Part shown: one piece after another, positions 13,694-21,889 of the stretch | How positions within the stretch are numbered: position 1 is the first letter of the stretch | Layout: each line of letters starts with the position of its first letter | Assembly: GCA_031273145.1 (NCBI GenBank) | Contig: JAISSL010000032.1 | Coordinates: 1 to 30,225, forward strand | Length of the DNA: 30,225 nucleotides | Reading direction: 5' to 3' | From: Zoogloeaceae bacterium | GTDB taxonomy: Bacteria; Pseudomonadota; Gammaproteobacteria; Burkholderiales; Rhodocyclaceae | The notes under the pieces: model-generated | Databases searched by the model: none | Seen by the model: the letters and a program-made list of their open reading frames with translations, nothing else | Told to the model about the DNA's origin: nothing | Position numbers and translations under genes: made by a program

Positions 13694-14389
13694 TCACCAG
13701 CTTGGCGTTTCTGTGGCGGCGGGTGGGGGAGGCGCGGGCATCCACGCCCCGGAAGCGCCCCACATCACCAGAACCGCAAACAAAAGCGCCACCACCAGCG
13801 ACAAAAGTCCGCCGCCTTTGTAACCCTTGTCGGCGTCTTCCGGCGGCACTTCCTTTTTGCCGGTCAGCATGGGCGTGAAGAGGTCTTTCTTTTTCACCAG
13901 CTTGTAAAACAGCATGGCCGCCACATGCAGCCCCACGAGTACGGCAAGGCCGTAGTAGGCAAGCTGTTTATGAAAACCCGTCCACCAGAGGGAGACATCG
14001 TGATCCACCAGTTTGTAGAGCGGGCCGTAAAAGCTGATTTCATCGTTGCTTATCAAGCCGGATACCGTCTGGATGAGTATCAGCAGCAACAGCGTGAATA
14101 CGGAACAAGCGCCGAGCGGATTGTGACCATAGCCGTGCCACTTGCCTTGCAGGTAGGCCAGGGTGGAAGAGGGCGTGGGAAAGAACTGGAGAAACCGGAC
14201 GTAGGTTGAGCCGATCACGCCCCAGACCAGCCTAAAAGCCAGCAAGCCCGCCACGAAAATGCCGAGTTTGCCGTGCGCGTCAATCAGGTTGCCGCCTTCA
14301 ATGCCGGTCACGAAAAGAAGCACAATCGCCAGCGTCAACAGCCAGTGAAACACGCGGGTGGGAAGGTCCCAAAGTTTGATTTTTTGCAT
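13694..14389 (-). CDS. Cytochrome b561 / Ni,Fe-hydrogenase b-subunit-type membrane protein
   Basis: This 231-residue inner-membrane protein probably binds two b-type hemes and passes electrons between a periplasmic partner and quinones. It has four main hydrophobic helices plus a fifth near the C-terminus (about 195-215). Candidate heme ligands are His15 in WDLPTRVFHW, His39 in DAHGKLG, His140 in GFHKQLAYYG and His155 in VGLHVAAM. GHNPLG (88-93) is a further family signature. The C-terminus is Pro/Ala-rich. The ATG at 14389 has AGGAG upstream. It follows secF by 42 bases on the same strand. No c-type cytochrome or hydrogenase gene is adjacent, so its electron donor is unknown. Confidence 0.87.
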   Translation of the reverse strand: MQKIKLWDLPTRVFHWLLTLAIVLLFVTGIEGGNLIDAHGKLGIFVAGLLAFRLVWGVIGSTYVRFLQFFPTPSSTLAYLQGKWHGYGHNPLGACSVFTLLLLILIQTVSGLISNDEISFYGPLYKLVDHDVSLWWTGFHKQLAYYGLAVLVGLHVAAMLFYKLVKKKDLFTPMLTGKKEVPPEDADKGYKGGGLLSLVVALLFAVLVMWGASGAWMPAPPPPAATETPSW

Positions 14390-14431
14390 CGTTTTTCTCC
14401 TCTGTTTTTTTATGGCCGAAGCCTGTAAGTC

Positions 14432-15406
14432 TTAAACGCAAGCCCCGTCTGCGCTGCGGGTTGCGTCCTGGGGTTTTGGCGGCTTGACGAACTGCTCGCG
14501 GGAGACGCCCAGCCACATCACGATAGGCGAAGCAACCAGCACCGACGAATAAATACCAAAGCAGATGCCAACGGTCAACGCCAGCGAAAAATAATGCAGC
14601 GTCTCGCCGCCGAACAGAAGCATGGACAGAACCATGACCTGCGTTGAGCCGTGCGTAATCACCGTCCGGGAAATGGTGCTGGTGATGGCATGGTCGAGAA
14701 TCTGCGGCGTCGTCATGCCGCGCGTCTTGCGGAAAGTCTCCCGTACCCGGTCGAAGATAACCACCGATTCATTGACCGAATAGCCCAGTACCGCCAGTAC
14801 CGCCGCCAGCACGGAAAGAGAAAATTCCCATTGGAAAAAGGCAAAAAAGCCCAGGATGATAATCACGTCGTGCATGTTGGCGACAATCGAAGCGACGGAA
14901 AAACGCCATTCAAAGCGAAACGCCAGATACACCATGATGCCGATGATGACCATGAGCAGCGCCATTGCGCCCTTTTCCGCCAGTTCCTTGCCGACCTGCG
15001 CCCCCACGAATTCCACCCGGCGCAATTCCGGCACGGCGGCATTCGGGTCAGCGGTCAATGCCGTTAGAACTGCTTCGCTCTGCCGCGCCATGCTTTGACC
15101 GGCATCCGTTCCTTCTGCCGCTTCCTTCAGGGGTAGCCGGATCAGCACGTCTTCCGACGAGCCGAAATTCTGCACGACGAAATCGGTATGCCCCGCGTTG
15201 GCAAGCAGGGTACGCATCCCGACGGTATCCGCCGCCTGGTTGTAATGCACCTCAACCAGCGTGCCGCCGGTAAATTCCATGGAAAAATTAAGGCCGCGCG
15301 TCGCCAGAAAAAATACCGCCAGAACGAAGGTCAACAACGAAATGATGTTGAAGACCATCGCATGACGCATGAAGGGAATGTCTTTTTTGATGCGGAAAAA
15401 TTCCAT
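14432..15406 (-). CDS. secF: Protein translocase subunit SecF
   Basis: SecF pairs with SecD to use the proton gradient to complete Sec-dependent protein export. The 324-residue protein has the first membrane helix at about 15-35, a periplasmic domain with FSMEFTGGTLVEV (about 41-53), and five further helices. These include the conserved GYSVNESVVIFDRVRE and the SRTVITHGSTQVMVLSMLLFGG segments. AAGGAA precedes the ATG at 15406. It lies 15 bases after secD. Confidence 0.96.
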   Translation of the reverse strand: MEFFRIKKDIPFMRHAMVFNIISLLTFVLAVFFLATRGLNFSMEFTGGTLVEVHYNQAADTVGMRTLLANAGHTDFVVQNFGSSEDVLIRLPLKEAAEGTDAGQSMARQSEAVLTALTADPNAAVPELRRVEFVGAQVGKELAEKGAMALLMVIIGIMVYLAFRFEWRFSVASIVANMHDVIIILGFFAFFQWEFSLSVLAAVLAVLGYSVNESVVIFDRVRETFRKTRGMTTPQILDHAITSTISRTVITHGSTQVMVLSMLLFGGETLHYFSLALTVGICFGIYSSVLVASPIVMWLGVSREQFVKPPKPQDATRSADGACV

Positions 15407-15421
15407 CTTGAGGTTTCCTTG

Positions 15422-17296
15422 TTATTTCTTGCCGGTTGCCGGACTCGCGTCCGGCTTCCATATCTGGCCGATGGCGATGCTGACGAGCTTGCTCTTGCGA
15501 CTATAGACCAGTTCCACCATGACGCGGGAGACCACGACCGCAGAAAAGATGGAAGTCAAAAAGCCCAGACAATGCACCACCGCAAAGCCGCGCACCGGGC
15601 CGGAACCGAAAATCAGAAGCGCCAGCCCCGCAATCAGGGTCGTGATGTTGGAGTCGAGAATCGTATCGAACGCCCGTTCGTAGCCCGCGACAATCGCCGT
15701 GTGCGGCGGCATTCCGGCGCGCAGTTCTTCCCGTATCCGCTCGTTGATGAGCACGTTGGCGTCAATTGCCATCCCCAGGGTCAGCGCAATCGCCGCGATC
15801 CCCGGCAGGGTCAGGGTTGCCTGCAACATGGAAAGGAGCGCAATCAAAAAGAGAATGTTGGAAGAAAGCGCCAGCGAGGAAATAATCCCGAACAACTGGT
15901 AATAAACGCTCATGAAAACCACGATGGCGACAAAGCCCCAAAGGGTCGACCGAAAGCCCCTTGCGATATTTTCCGCCCCCAGGGAAGGGCCTACCGTGCG
16001 CTCTTCGATGATTTCCATCGGCGCGGCAAGCGACCCGGAACGAAGCAGAAGGGCAATGTCGCTGGCTTCCCGGCTCGTCATGTGGCCTGAAATCTGCACG
16101 CGCCCGCCGCCGATTTCACTCTGGATTACCGGCGCGGTCACCACTTCGCCCTTGCCTTTTTCAAACAGCAGAATCGCCATGCGCTTGCCGACATTCTCCC
16201 GGCTCACGTCGCGGAAAATTTTTGCGCCGGTGGGATTGAAGGTCAGATGGACGGCAGGCTTGCCGTACTCGTCAAAGCCGGGTCTTGCGTCGGTTAGATG
16301 ATCCCCGGTCAGCACCACCTGTTTTTTGAGGAGAATGGGATATTCCAGCCCGTCGCGGTTGCGCTCGACAAACAGTTCGGTATTGTAGGGAAGCGCCCCG
16401 CCAGCCGCAGATTCAAGCGCGCCCGGCGTTTCCTCCACCATACGGATTTCCAGGGTCGCGGTACGCCCCAGAATATCCTTGGCCTTGGCCGTATCCTCTA
16501 CGCCCGGCAACTGCACCACGATGCGGTTCGCGCCCTGCTGGACGATGACCGGCTCGGCAACGCCCAGTTCATTGACCCGGTTGTCCAGCGTATTGATGTT
16601 CTGTTGTATCGCGCTTTCGGCAAGGGTCGCAAGCGCTTGGGGACGCAGACTGGCAACCAGTTTTCCTTCCGCCTCGATCAGGGCAAGGTCGGCATAATCC
16701 CGCTCGATCAGGGTACGCGCCTTTTGTTGGGTTTCCTCATCCCGAAAGGCGATGACGATCGTCTTGCCTTCCCGGTTGATGCCCGCATGGCGCAGATTGC
16801 GGTCGCGCATTAGCACCCGCAACTCGGCGGCCAGGGAATCCAGCCGTTTTTGTTCCGCGCCCGGCATGTCTACTTGCAGCAGGAAGTGCACCCCGCCCTG
16901 CAAATCCAGCCCCAGATACATGGGTAATGCGTTTAAGCTGGATAACCAGGCGGGAGAACTGGAAAGCAGATTCTTCGCCACCACGTAATCCGGGGACGAT
17001 GCGTCCGGGTTGAGCGCCTTTTCCAGAGCTTTACTCGCCAAATCCTGCTGGTCGACGTTGGCAAAGCGCACCTTGACGCCGTTGTTTTCGACGAAAAAGC
17101 CGTTGCTCTCGACGCCTGCGTCTTGCAGGATGGCTTCGATTCTCGACTGCATGGAAGCGTCGACCTTCAGGGTTGCGCGATTGGAGGCAATCTGTATGGC
17201 GGGCGCCTTGCCGAAAAAATTGGGCAAGGTGTAGAAAAATCCAAGCGCCAGCGCCAGGACAACCGTTACATATTTCCAGAGGGGATAGCGTTTCAT
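15422..17296 (-). CDS. secD: Protein translocase subunit SecD
   Basis: SecD has 624 residues, the usual size. The N-terminal membrane helix lies at 8-26. LGLDLQGGVHFLLQVDM (128-144) is the conserved start of the first periplasmic region, and LDNRVNELGVAEPVIVQQGANRIVVQLPGVED belongs to the P1 domain. The C-terminal membrane region carries ALTLGMAIDANVLINERIREEL, with the acidic residue needed for proton use. The ATG at 17296 gives a correct N-terminus. It is 63 bases downstream of yajC, giving the standard order yajC-secD-secF. Confidence 0.97.
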   Translation of the reverse strand: MKRYPLWKYVTVVLALALGFFYTLPNFFGKAPAIQIASNRATLKVDASMQSRIEAILQDAGVESNGFFVENNGVKVRFANVDQQDLASKALEKALNPDASSPDYVVAKNLLSSSPAWLSSLNALPMYLGLDLQGGVHFLLQVDMPGAEQKRLDSLAAELRVLMRDRNLRHAGINREGKTIVIAFRDEETQQKARTLIERDYADLALIEAEGKLVASLRPQALATLAESAIQQNINTLDNRVNELGVAEPVIVQQGANRIVVQLPGVEDTAKAKDILGRTATLEIRMVEETPGALESAAGGALPYNTELFVERNRDGLEYPILLKKQVVLTGDHLTDARPGFDEYGKPAVHLTFNPTGAKIFRDVSRENVGKRMAILLFEKGKGEVVTAPVIQSEIGGGRVQISGHMTSREASDIALLLRSGSLAAPMEIIEERTVGPSLGAENIARGFRSTLWGFVAIVVFMSVYYQLFGIISSLALSSNILFLIALLSMLQATLTLPGIAAIALTLGMAIDANVLINERIREELRAGMPPHTAIVAGYERAFDTILDSNITTLIAGLALLIFGSGPVRGFAVVHCLGFLTSIFSAVVVSRVMVELVYSRKSKLVSIAIGQIWKPDASPATGKK

Positions 17297-17359
17297 GAAC
17301 GACCTGCGAGGAAAACAACCAGTAAAAGCCGCCCTGAGTCAAAAAACGGGCGGCAAGGC

Positions 17360-17689
17360 TCAAAGGGCGGATTTCAGGGTTCCCTTGGGCAGCACCAGAA
17401 CGACGGCATCGCGCTGCATGAGCACTTCCGTGCCGGACGCCACTTCCAGGGAAACATAGGTTTCGCCCACCTTGGTTACGCGCCCGGTCAGGCCGCCCTG
17501 GGTGATGATTTCATCCCCTTTTTGCAGACCTTCCACCAACTGCCGGTGCTCTTTGGCGCGTTTCATCTGGGGACGGATCATCATGAACCAGATGACCCCA
17601 AAGAGCAGGAGCATGGGCAAAAATGACATGAGACCGCCCGATGGCTGCGCCTGCGCGGCGGCTTCCTGGGCATAGGCAAGGCTAATCAT
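17360..17689 (-). CDS. yajC: Sec translocase accessory subunit YajC
   Basis: YajC is a small single-helix inner-membrane partner of SecDF. The 109-residue protein has one membrane helix (about 20-40, LMSFLPMLLLFGVIWFMMIR) followed by PQMKRAKEHRQLVEGLQKGDEIITQGG and GRVTKVGETYVSLEV, the most conserved YajC segments. The ATG at 17689 has AAAGGA upstream. A longer frame to 17857 is not supported. The tgt gene that often precedes yajC is absent here; instead a RelA/SpoT fragment and a type I RM locus lie upstream on the other strand. Confidence 0.95.
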   Translation of the reverse strand: MISLAYAQEAAAQAQPSGGLMSFLPMLLLFGVIWFMMIRPQMKRAKEHRQLVEGLQKGDEIITQGGLTGRVTKVGETYVSLEVASGTEVLMQRDAVVLVLPKGTLKSAL

Positions 17690-17726
17690 GGAAAATCCTT
17701 TGAGTGGGCAATAACGAAAACAGGGA

Positions 17727-17735
17727 ATTCTATCA
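17727..17735 (-). promoter_or_regulatory. Possible extended -10 promoter for yajC-secDF
   Basis: On the minus strand TGATAGAAT matches an extended -10 element (TG, one base, TAGAAT) about 40 bases before the yajC ATG. No convincing -35 is visible. Confidence 0.35.
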
Positions 17736-17844
17736 TTTCTCACATTTTCGCGCATCGCCACGCTGAACCCGGTCAGGGCGATGAGGAAAAAAATGCGCGG
17801 AACCGTCGAGGTCAAAATGAAAAAAACGTGAAAACGGGTCTTGA

Positions 17845-17973
17845 TTGACTCCGCCATTCATGGGCAAGGCCAGAATGGGCTTTACGGTAGAAGTGAAAAA
17901 CCTGCCTCAACTGGAACACACCTTGCGACTGATTCACGCCATTAACGGCGTTGTTACAGCCCGGCGAAGATAG
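17845..17973 (+). pseudogene. C-terminal ACT-domain remnant of a RelA/SpoT (p)ppGpp synthetase
   Basis: The frame from the stop at 17842 to TAG at 17971-17973 reads ...ARMGFTVEVKNLPQLEHTLR, then a stretch ending GVVTARRR. This matches the extreme C-terminus of RelA/SpoT proteins: a conserved FxVEV strand, a helix QLxxxLRLI, and GVxxARR at the stop. About 40 codons remain out of a protein of more than 700; the rest is absent. It has no plausible start signal of its own. It probably marks a deletion or insertion breakpoint beside the RM locus. Confidence 0.65.
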
Positions 17974-17981
17974 GGTATAGT
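17951..17981 (+). promoter_or_regulatory. Possible promoter for the type I RM genes
   Basis: TATAGT at 17976-17981 is a good -10 about 30 bases before the GTG of hsdR. TTGTTA at 17951-17956 is a possible -35, but the 19-base spacing is long. It lies inside the end of the RelA/SpoT remnant. Confidence 0.35.
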
Positions 17982-18010
17982 GACAGAAATTTTTTGCGTG
18001 GGATAAAACA

Positions 18011-20416
18011 GTGGCTTACAACGAAGCAGAAACCCGCTTTTATCTGATTGACCCGCTCTTGCGCGAGAAGGGGTACGATGATCCTTTGCGGATAAAGCTG
18101 GAAACGCCTGCGCCGGTGGAGCCGATCGGTTTCAAGGGACGCCGCCGCAAGGGCGCGGGGCGTACCGATTATCTGTTGTGCGTGCAGGCGGGCGAGATGC
18201 CCAGGCCGTTGCCGGTTGCGGTGCTGGAAGCCAAGAAAGAAAGCGAAGACCCGTTGAAGGGGATGCAGCAGGCCAAGAGTTATGCCGATTGCCAGCGTTT
18301 TGACGTGTGCTATGTTTTTGCCACCAATGGTCGTTTGTATGTTGATTACGACAAGTTGAGCGGCTTGCAGACGGAGCCGCTTCCGTTGGCGGATTTTCCG
18401 CCGCATTCTGATTTGTGCGCCCGTTATGCCAAAGACAAGGGTATAGACCTGAACCGTCCCGAAGCCGCCTTGCTGTTTCAGGCCGATAGTCCGGCGTGGG
18501 CGCAACCCCGTTATTATCAGGATGCCGCGATTCGCGCCGCTTTTGAGAAAATCATTCTTGAGCGGCAGGCGGGTCATGCGCCGCGCGTGTTGCTTTCGCT
18601 TGCCACGGGCGCGGGCAAAACGATTATCGCCACGAATCTGCTGTGGCGGCTGGAACGGGCGGAGCAACTCTCCAAGCCTGCGCTGTTTCTGTGTGACCGG
18701 GATGAATTGCGCGAGCAGGCTTACAGCAAGCTCAAGGCCGCTTTTGGCGGCGATGCCCGCATCGTGCAGACTGAGCGCGGGCAGAACGCCGCCAAAAATG
18801 CCCGCATTCACATTGCCACCTATCAGACGTTGGGCATTGATGAGGCGGGCGACGCCAGTTTTTTGAGCGAACATTACGGCGAAGATGCCTTTTCCGTCAT
18901 CATCATTGATGAATGCCATCGTTCCGCCTGGGGCAAGTGGTCGGAAGTCCTGAGGCGCAACCCCAACGCGATTCACATTGGCTTAACCGCAACGCCGCGC
19001 AAGTTGAAGGAATCCAAAAACTTAAGCGAGGAAGCGCAGGACGATCTTGCGATTACCGCAAGCAACGTCAGGTATTTCGGCGAACCTGTCTATGAGTATT
19101 CGCTACCGCAAGCGCAGGAAGATGGTTATCTGGCGGCCTGTGCAATCGTCAAGCGCAAGGCCAGCATTGATGACCGGGTTTTTACCCGCGAGGAAATCCT
19201 GCAAGCCAGGGTGAAGGACATCAAGACGGGTCGTCTGCTTACGGAAGAAGATTTGCCCAAGGACAAATATACCGGCAAGGATTTTGATGATGAGCTGTTC
19301 ATCGAACTGCGTACTCCGGCCATGTGCGAAGACCTCTTTTTATTGCTGTGCGAAAACGGCGGGCCGGAGCAGAAGGTTATCGTTTTTTGTACCCGCGAAC
19401 TTCATGCCGACCGCGTGGCGGCGAAGCTGAACAACCTCTATGCGGAGTGGTGCAGGAAAAACGGAAAACCCCGCAAGGACGATTACGCTTTCAAGTGCAT
19501 GGGCGGGGCGAACAACGGCGCGGACAAGATTGAAATCATGCGCGGCAGTGGTGAACGCGCCTTCATTGCCTGTACTGTTGATCTGCTGGAAGCGGGCGTG
19601 GACATCGAATGCCTGAACGCGGTGGTATTTTTTCGCTACCTGCAATCGCCGATCAAGTTTTACCAGATGGTCGGGCGCGGAGCGCGCATTCACGAAGAGA
19701 CGCAGAAATATAAATTCTGGCTGTACGACTACACCGGCGTCACTGACCTGTTTGGCGCGGAGTTTATTACCAATCCGCCGCGCTCAGGCGGAGGCGAACC
19801 CGCCCCAGACCCCGAACCCAACCCCGACCCCGAACCGCCCGATGGTCCCGCCGTGCCGGTGATCGGCGGGCAGCGCGTGATCGTGACTGGAGAGGGGCGT
19901 TTTATTCTTGGCAGCCGCGAGGGTAAATCCGCGCTTATTCCCATAGACGAATACCGGCGTGAAGTGATGCAGCGGGTGCTTGCCGAAGCGTATGACTTTG
20001 GCGAATTTCGCGCCCTGTGGATTGAAACGCAAAAGCGCCGCCAGTTGATTGACCATCTGATTGGCGATCACTACGTGCCGGAACTGGTGCGGAATGCGGA
20101 ACAGATGGACGAGTTTGATTTGTTTGACGTGTTCGGCAAATACGGCTACAACGCTCGCGCCCTGAAGCGGATGGAACGCGGCGCGGAATACGCGCGCGTC
20201 AATGGCGGGTGGTTTGCGGACATGGATGCCAAAGCCGCCATTGTGCTGAAAGGCTTGGGCGCGCAGTTCGCGCAGGGCGGCACAGACGCCCTGGAAACGT
20301 CCGCTCTGTGGGCAGTGCCGGAAATCGCGCAGGCGGGCGGGTTGAACGCGCTGCGTCCGCTTGGCGAACCGGGACAGGTTATGCGGGAGGCAAAAGTGAG
20401 GTTGTTTGGGGTATGA
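18011..20416 (+). CDS. hsdR: Type I restriction endonuclease subunit R (HsdR)
   Basis: HsdR is the motor and nuclease subunit that translocates and cuts DNA lacking the cognate methylation. The 801-residue protein has an N-terminal PD-(D/E)xK nuclease with Asp53 (GRTDYLL) and Glu73-Ala-Lys75 (VLEAKKE). A superfamily 2 helicase motor follows: Walker A ATGAGKT (198-204), DECH (300-303), GLTATP (about 324-329) and QMVGRGAR (motif VI, about 553-560). A Pro/Asp/Glu-rich linker (about 595-615, many PDPEP units) joins the motor to the C-terminal helical domain that docks on the methylase. It resembles the EcoEI branch. The start is GTG at 18011 with GGGAT before it. The TGA overlaps the hsdS ATG by four bases (ATGA). 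Confidence 0.95.
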   Translation: MAYNEAETRFYLIDPLLREKGYDDPLRIKLETPAPVEPIGFKGRRRKGAGRTDYLLCVQAGEMPRPLPVAVLEAKKESEDPLKGMQQAKSYADCQRFDVCYVFATNGRLYVDYDKLSGLQTEPLPLADFPPHSDLCARYAKDKGIDLNRPEAALLFQADSPAWAQPRYYQDAAIRAAFEKIILERQAGHAPRVLLSLATGAGKTIIATNLLWRLERAEQLSKPALFLCDRDELREQAYSKLKAAFGGDARIVQTERGQNAAKNARIHIATYQTLGIDEAGDASFLSEHYGEDAFSVIIIDECHRSAWGKWSEVLRRNPNAIHIGLTATPRKLKESKNLSEEAQDDLAITASNVRYFGEPVYEYSLPQAQEDGYLAACAIVKRKASIDDRVFTREEILQARVKDIKTGRLLTEEDLPKDKYTGKDFDDELFIELRTPAMCEDLFLLLCENGGPEQKVIVFCTRELHADRVAAKLNNLYAEWCRKNGKPRKDDYAFKCMGGANNGADKIEIMRGSGERAFIACTVDLLEAGVDIECLNAVVFFRYLQSPIKFYQMVGRGARIHEETQKYKFWLYDYTGVTDLFGAEFITNPPRSGGGEPAPDPEPNPDPEPPDGPAVPVIGGQRVIVTGEGRFILGSREGKSALIPIDEYRREVMQRVLAEAYDFGEFRALWIETQKRRQLIDHLIGDHYVPELVRNAEQMDEFDLFDVFGKYGYNARALKRMERGAEYARVNGGWFADMDAKAAIVLKGLGAQFAQGGTDALETSALWAVPEIAQAGGLNALRPLGEPGQVMREAKVRLFGV

Positions 20417-21624
20417 AACTTTGTGAAGTCGCCGATATTGTTGCGGGTTTCGCTTTCCCGGAAGTTCATCAAGGGCGGGATAACTTGCCTACGCCTTTTA
20501 TTAAAGTAAGCGATTTTGCGAGAGCACAGGAATCTTACATTTTCAGTGCGGTCAATACGGTGGATGATGGGTTATTAAAGCTGATGCGTGCTAAACCCTA
20601 CCCGCCTGGCACTGTCATTTTTCCGAAGGTTGGCGGGGCATTGCTGACGAATAAACGCGCTCGCCTTGGTGTTAGTGCTACTTTCGATAACAATGTGATG
20701 GGACTGATTCCGCGCACGATAGATGGTGACTATCTATATTGGTTCATGTGTCAGTTCGATATGGCACAACTTGCCAATACGCAAGCACTACCCTCTGTCC
20801 GGGCAAGCGACGTTGCACAAATCGAGATTCCGGTTCCATCGCTGTGTCAACAACGTCAAATCGCCGCCCGTCTAAAGGCGCAACTGGCTGAAGTGGAGAC
20901 TGCGCGGCAGGCGGCAGAGGCGCAGGTGCGGGAAGCCGACCTGTTGCGCCGCCGCGTGTTGCAAACCAGCGTGGATAATACTGGTGGTGAAGGCGAGTCC
21001 GCTTGGGGTATGAGTAACTTCGTTCGTCTTGGTGACTGCACTACCAAGATTGGCAGTGGTCAAACGCCGCTTGGTGGCTATCGAGCCTATACCGATAATG
21101 GCATTCCGCTTATCCGAAGCCAAAACGTCCTGATGGGTAGCTTTACTACGGAAGGTCTGGCGAACATTCCCACACAAATTGACGAAGAGATGCGTGGTTC
21201 GAGAGTCGCACGACATGATGTTCTGTTGAATATAACGGGCGCATCCATCGGGCGTGTTTGTGTTGTGCCGGACGACATTTGTCCTGCCAACGTAAACCAA
21301 CATGTTTGCATCATTCGATGCGGCGAGAAGTTGCATCCTGACTATGTGATGCTAGTGCTTTCCAGCCCTAGTTTTCAATCATTGATTTGGCGAGACCAAG
21401 CCGGAGCAACGCGACAGGCGCTGACAAAAGATATGATTGAAAATTTCCGAATTCCTTGGGTATCACTACCTAAACAACGCCAAATCGCCGCCCGCCTGAA
21501 AGCGCAACTCGCCGAAGCAGACACTCTACGCGCCGCGCTCTCTGAACAGCGGCGCGAACTGGACGCGCTGCCGCAACGTATCCTCGCCCAAGCCTTCGAC
21601 ATCAAGGGAGTTGCATCGTCATGA
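20413..21624 (+). CDS. hsdS: Type I RM specificity subunit (HsdS)
   Basis: HsdS sets the DNA target of the whole complex. The 403-residue protein has two target-recognition domains (about 1-140 and about 200-350). Each is followed by the conserved helical repeat QRQIAARLKAQLAE, once at about 146-159 and again at about 355-368, which spaces the two half-sites. The first domain begins MKLCEVADIVAGFAF and ends IEIPVPSLCQ; the second has RLGDCTTKIGSGQTPLGG and ends FRIPWVSLPK, the usual pattern. The ATG at 20413 is inside the hsdR stop, so translation is coupled. The specificity cannot be read from sequence alone. The two central repeats are also similar in DNA and could support domain exchange. 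Confidence 0.95.
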   Translation: MKLCEVADIVAGFAFPEVHQGRDNLPTPFIKVSDFARAQESYIFSAVNTVDDGLLKLMRAKPYPPGTVIFPKVGGALLTNKRARLGVSATFDNNVMGLIPRTIDGDYLYWFMCQFDMAQLANTQALPSVRASDVAQIEIPVPSLCQQRQIAARLKAQLAEVETARQAAEAQVREADLLRRRVLQTSVDNTGGEGESAWGMSNFVRLGDCTTKIGSGQTPLGGYRAYTDNGIPLIRSQNVLMGSFTTEGLANIPTQIDEEMRGSRVARHDVLLNITGASIGRVCVVPDDICPANVNQHVCIIRCGEKLHPDYVMLVLSSPSFQSLIWRDQAGATRQALTKDMIENFRIPWVSLPKQRQIAARLKAQLAEADTLRAALSEQRRELDALPQRILAQAFDIKGVASS

Positions 21625-21721
21625 CCGAAAAACACATCCGCAAACAGCCCGTGAGCGACCATTTTGGTAACGTCACCAAAATGGTCGACATTGGCTCTGG
21701 CGCGAAATACCGACGGTTTTT
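21621..21721 (+). pseudogene. dinD: dinD remnant truncated by a repeat element
   Basis: The frame starts at an ATG overlapping the hsdS stop (ATGA). After eight unrelated residues it reads QPVSDHFGNVTKMVDIGSGAK, which matches the internal segment of DinD (DNA-damage-inducible protein D) that reads roughly SGxxxxDHFxxVxxMVxIGSGAKR. DinD genes are common passengers in type I RM loci. Only about 22 of roughly 275 codons remain. Eleven bases later the AGCCCCC element begins, and the frame continues into it only as repeat-encoded residues up to 21905. The N-terminal 50 or so residues are missing as well, so both ends were lost. Confidence 0.65.
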
Positions 21722-21850
21722 AGCCCCCTTTTTAAAGGGGGTGCCCCGACAGGGGCGGGGGTTTGTGGGCGGCGGATTGACAAACCGGAGACGCTTTCAT
21801 CCCCCGGCAAACCCCCGGCGCTACGCGCCACCCCCTTTGAAAAGGGGGCT
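21722..21850. repeat. 129-bp MITE-like element with AGCCCCCTTT terminal inverted repeats, copy 2
   Basis: The element begins AGCCCCCTTTTTAAAGGGGG and ends CCCCCTTTGAAAAGGGGGCT, with GCCCCGACAGGGGC and GGCGCTACGCGCC hairpins inside and GGGGGTTTG facing CAAACCCCC. It matches the element at 13546-13665 in layout and terminal sequence. It separates the dinD remnant from hsdM. A GCGGC-TTC-GCCGC hairpin follows at 21858-21870, just before the hsdM start. Confidence 0.8.
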
Positions 21851-21889
21851 TGAAGTGGCGGCTTCGCCGCTTGAAAAAAGAGCAAAACT

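Noticed and set aside
17954..18976. A 340-codon minus-strand frame opposite hsdR
   Set aside because: It is antisense to the nuclease and helicase motifs of HsdR, has no family match and no ribosome binding site of note.
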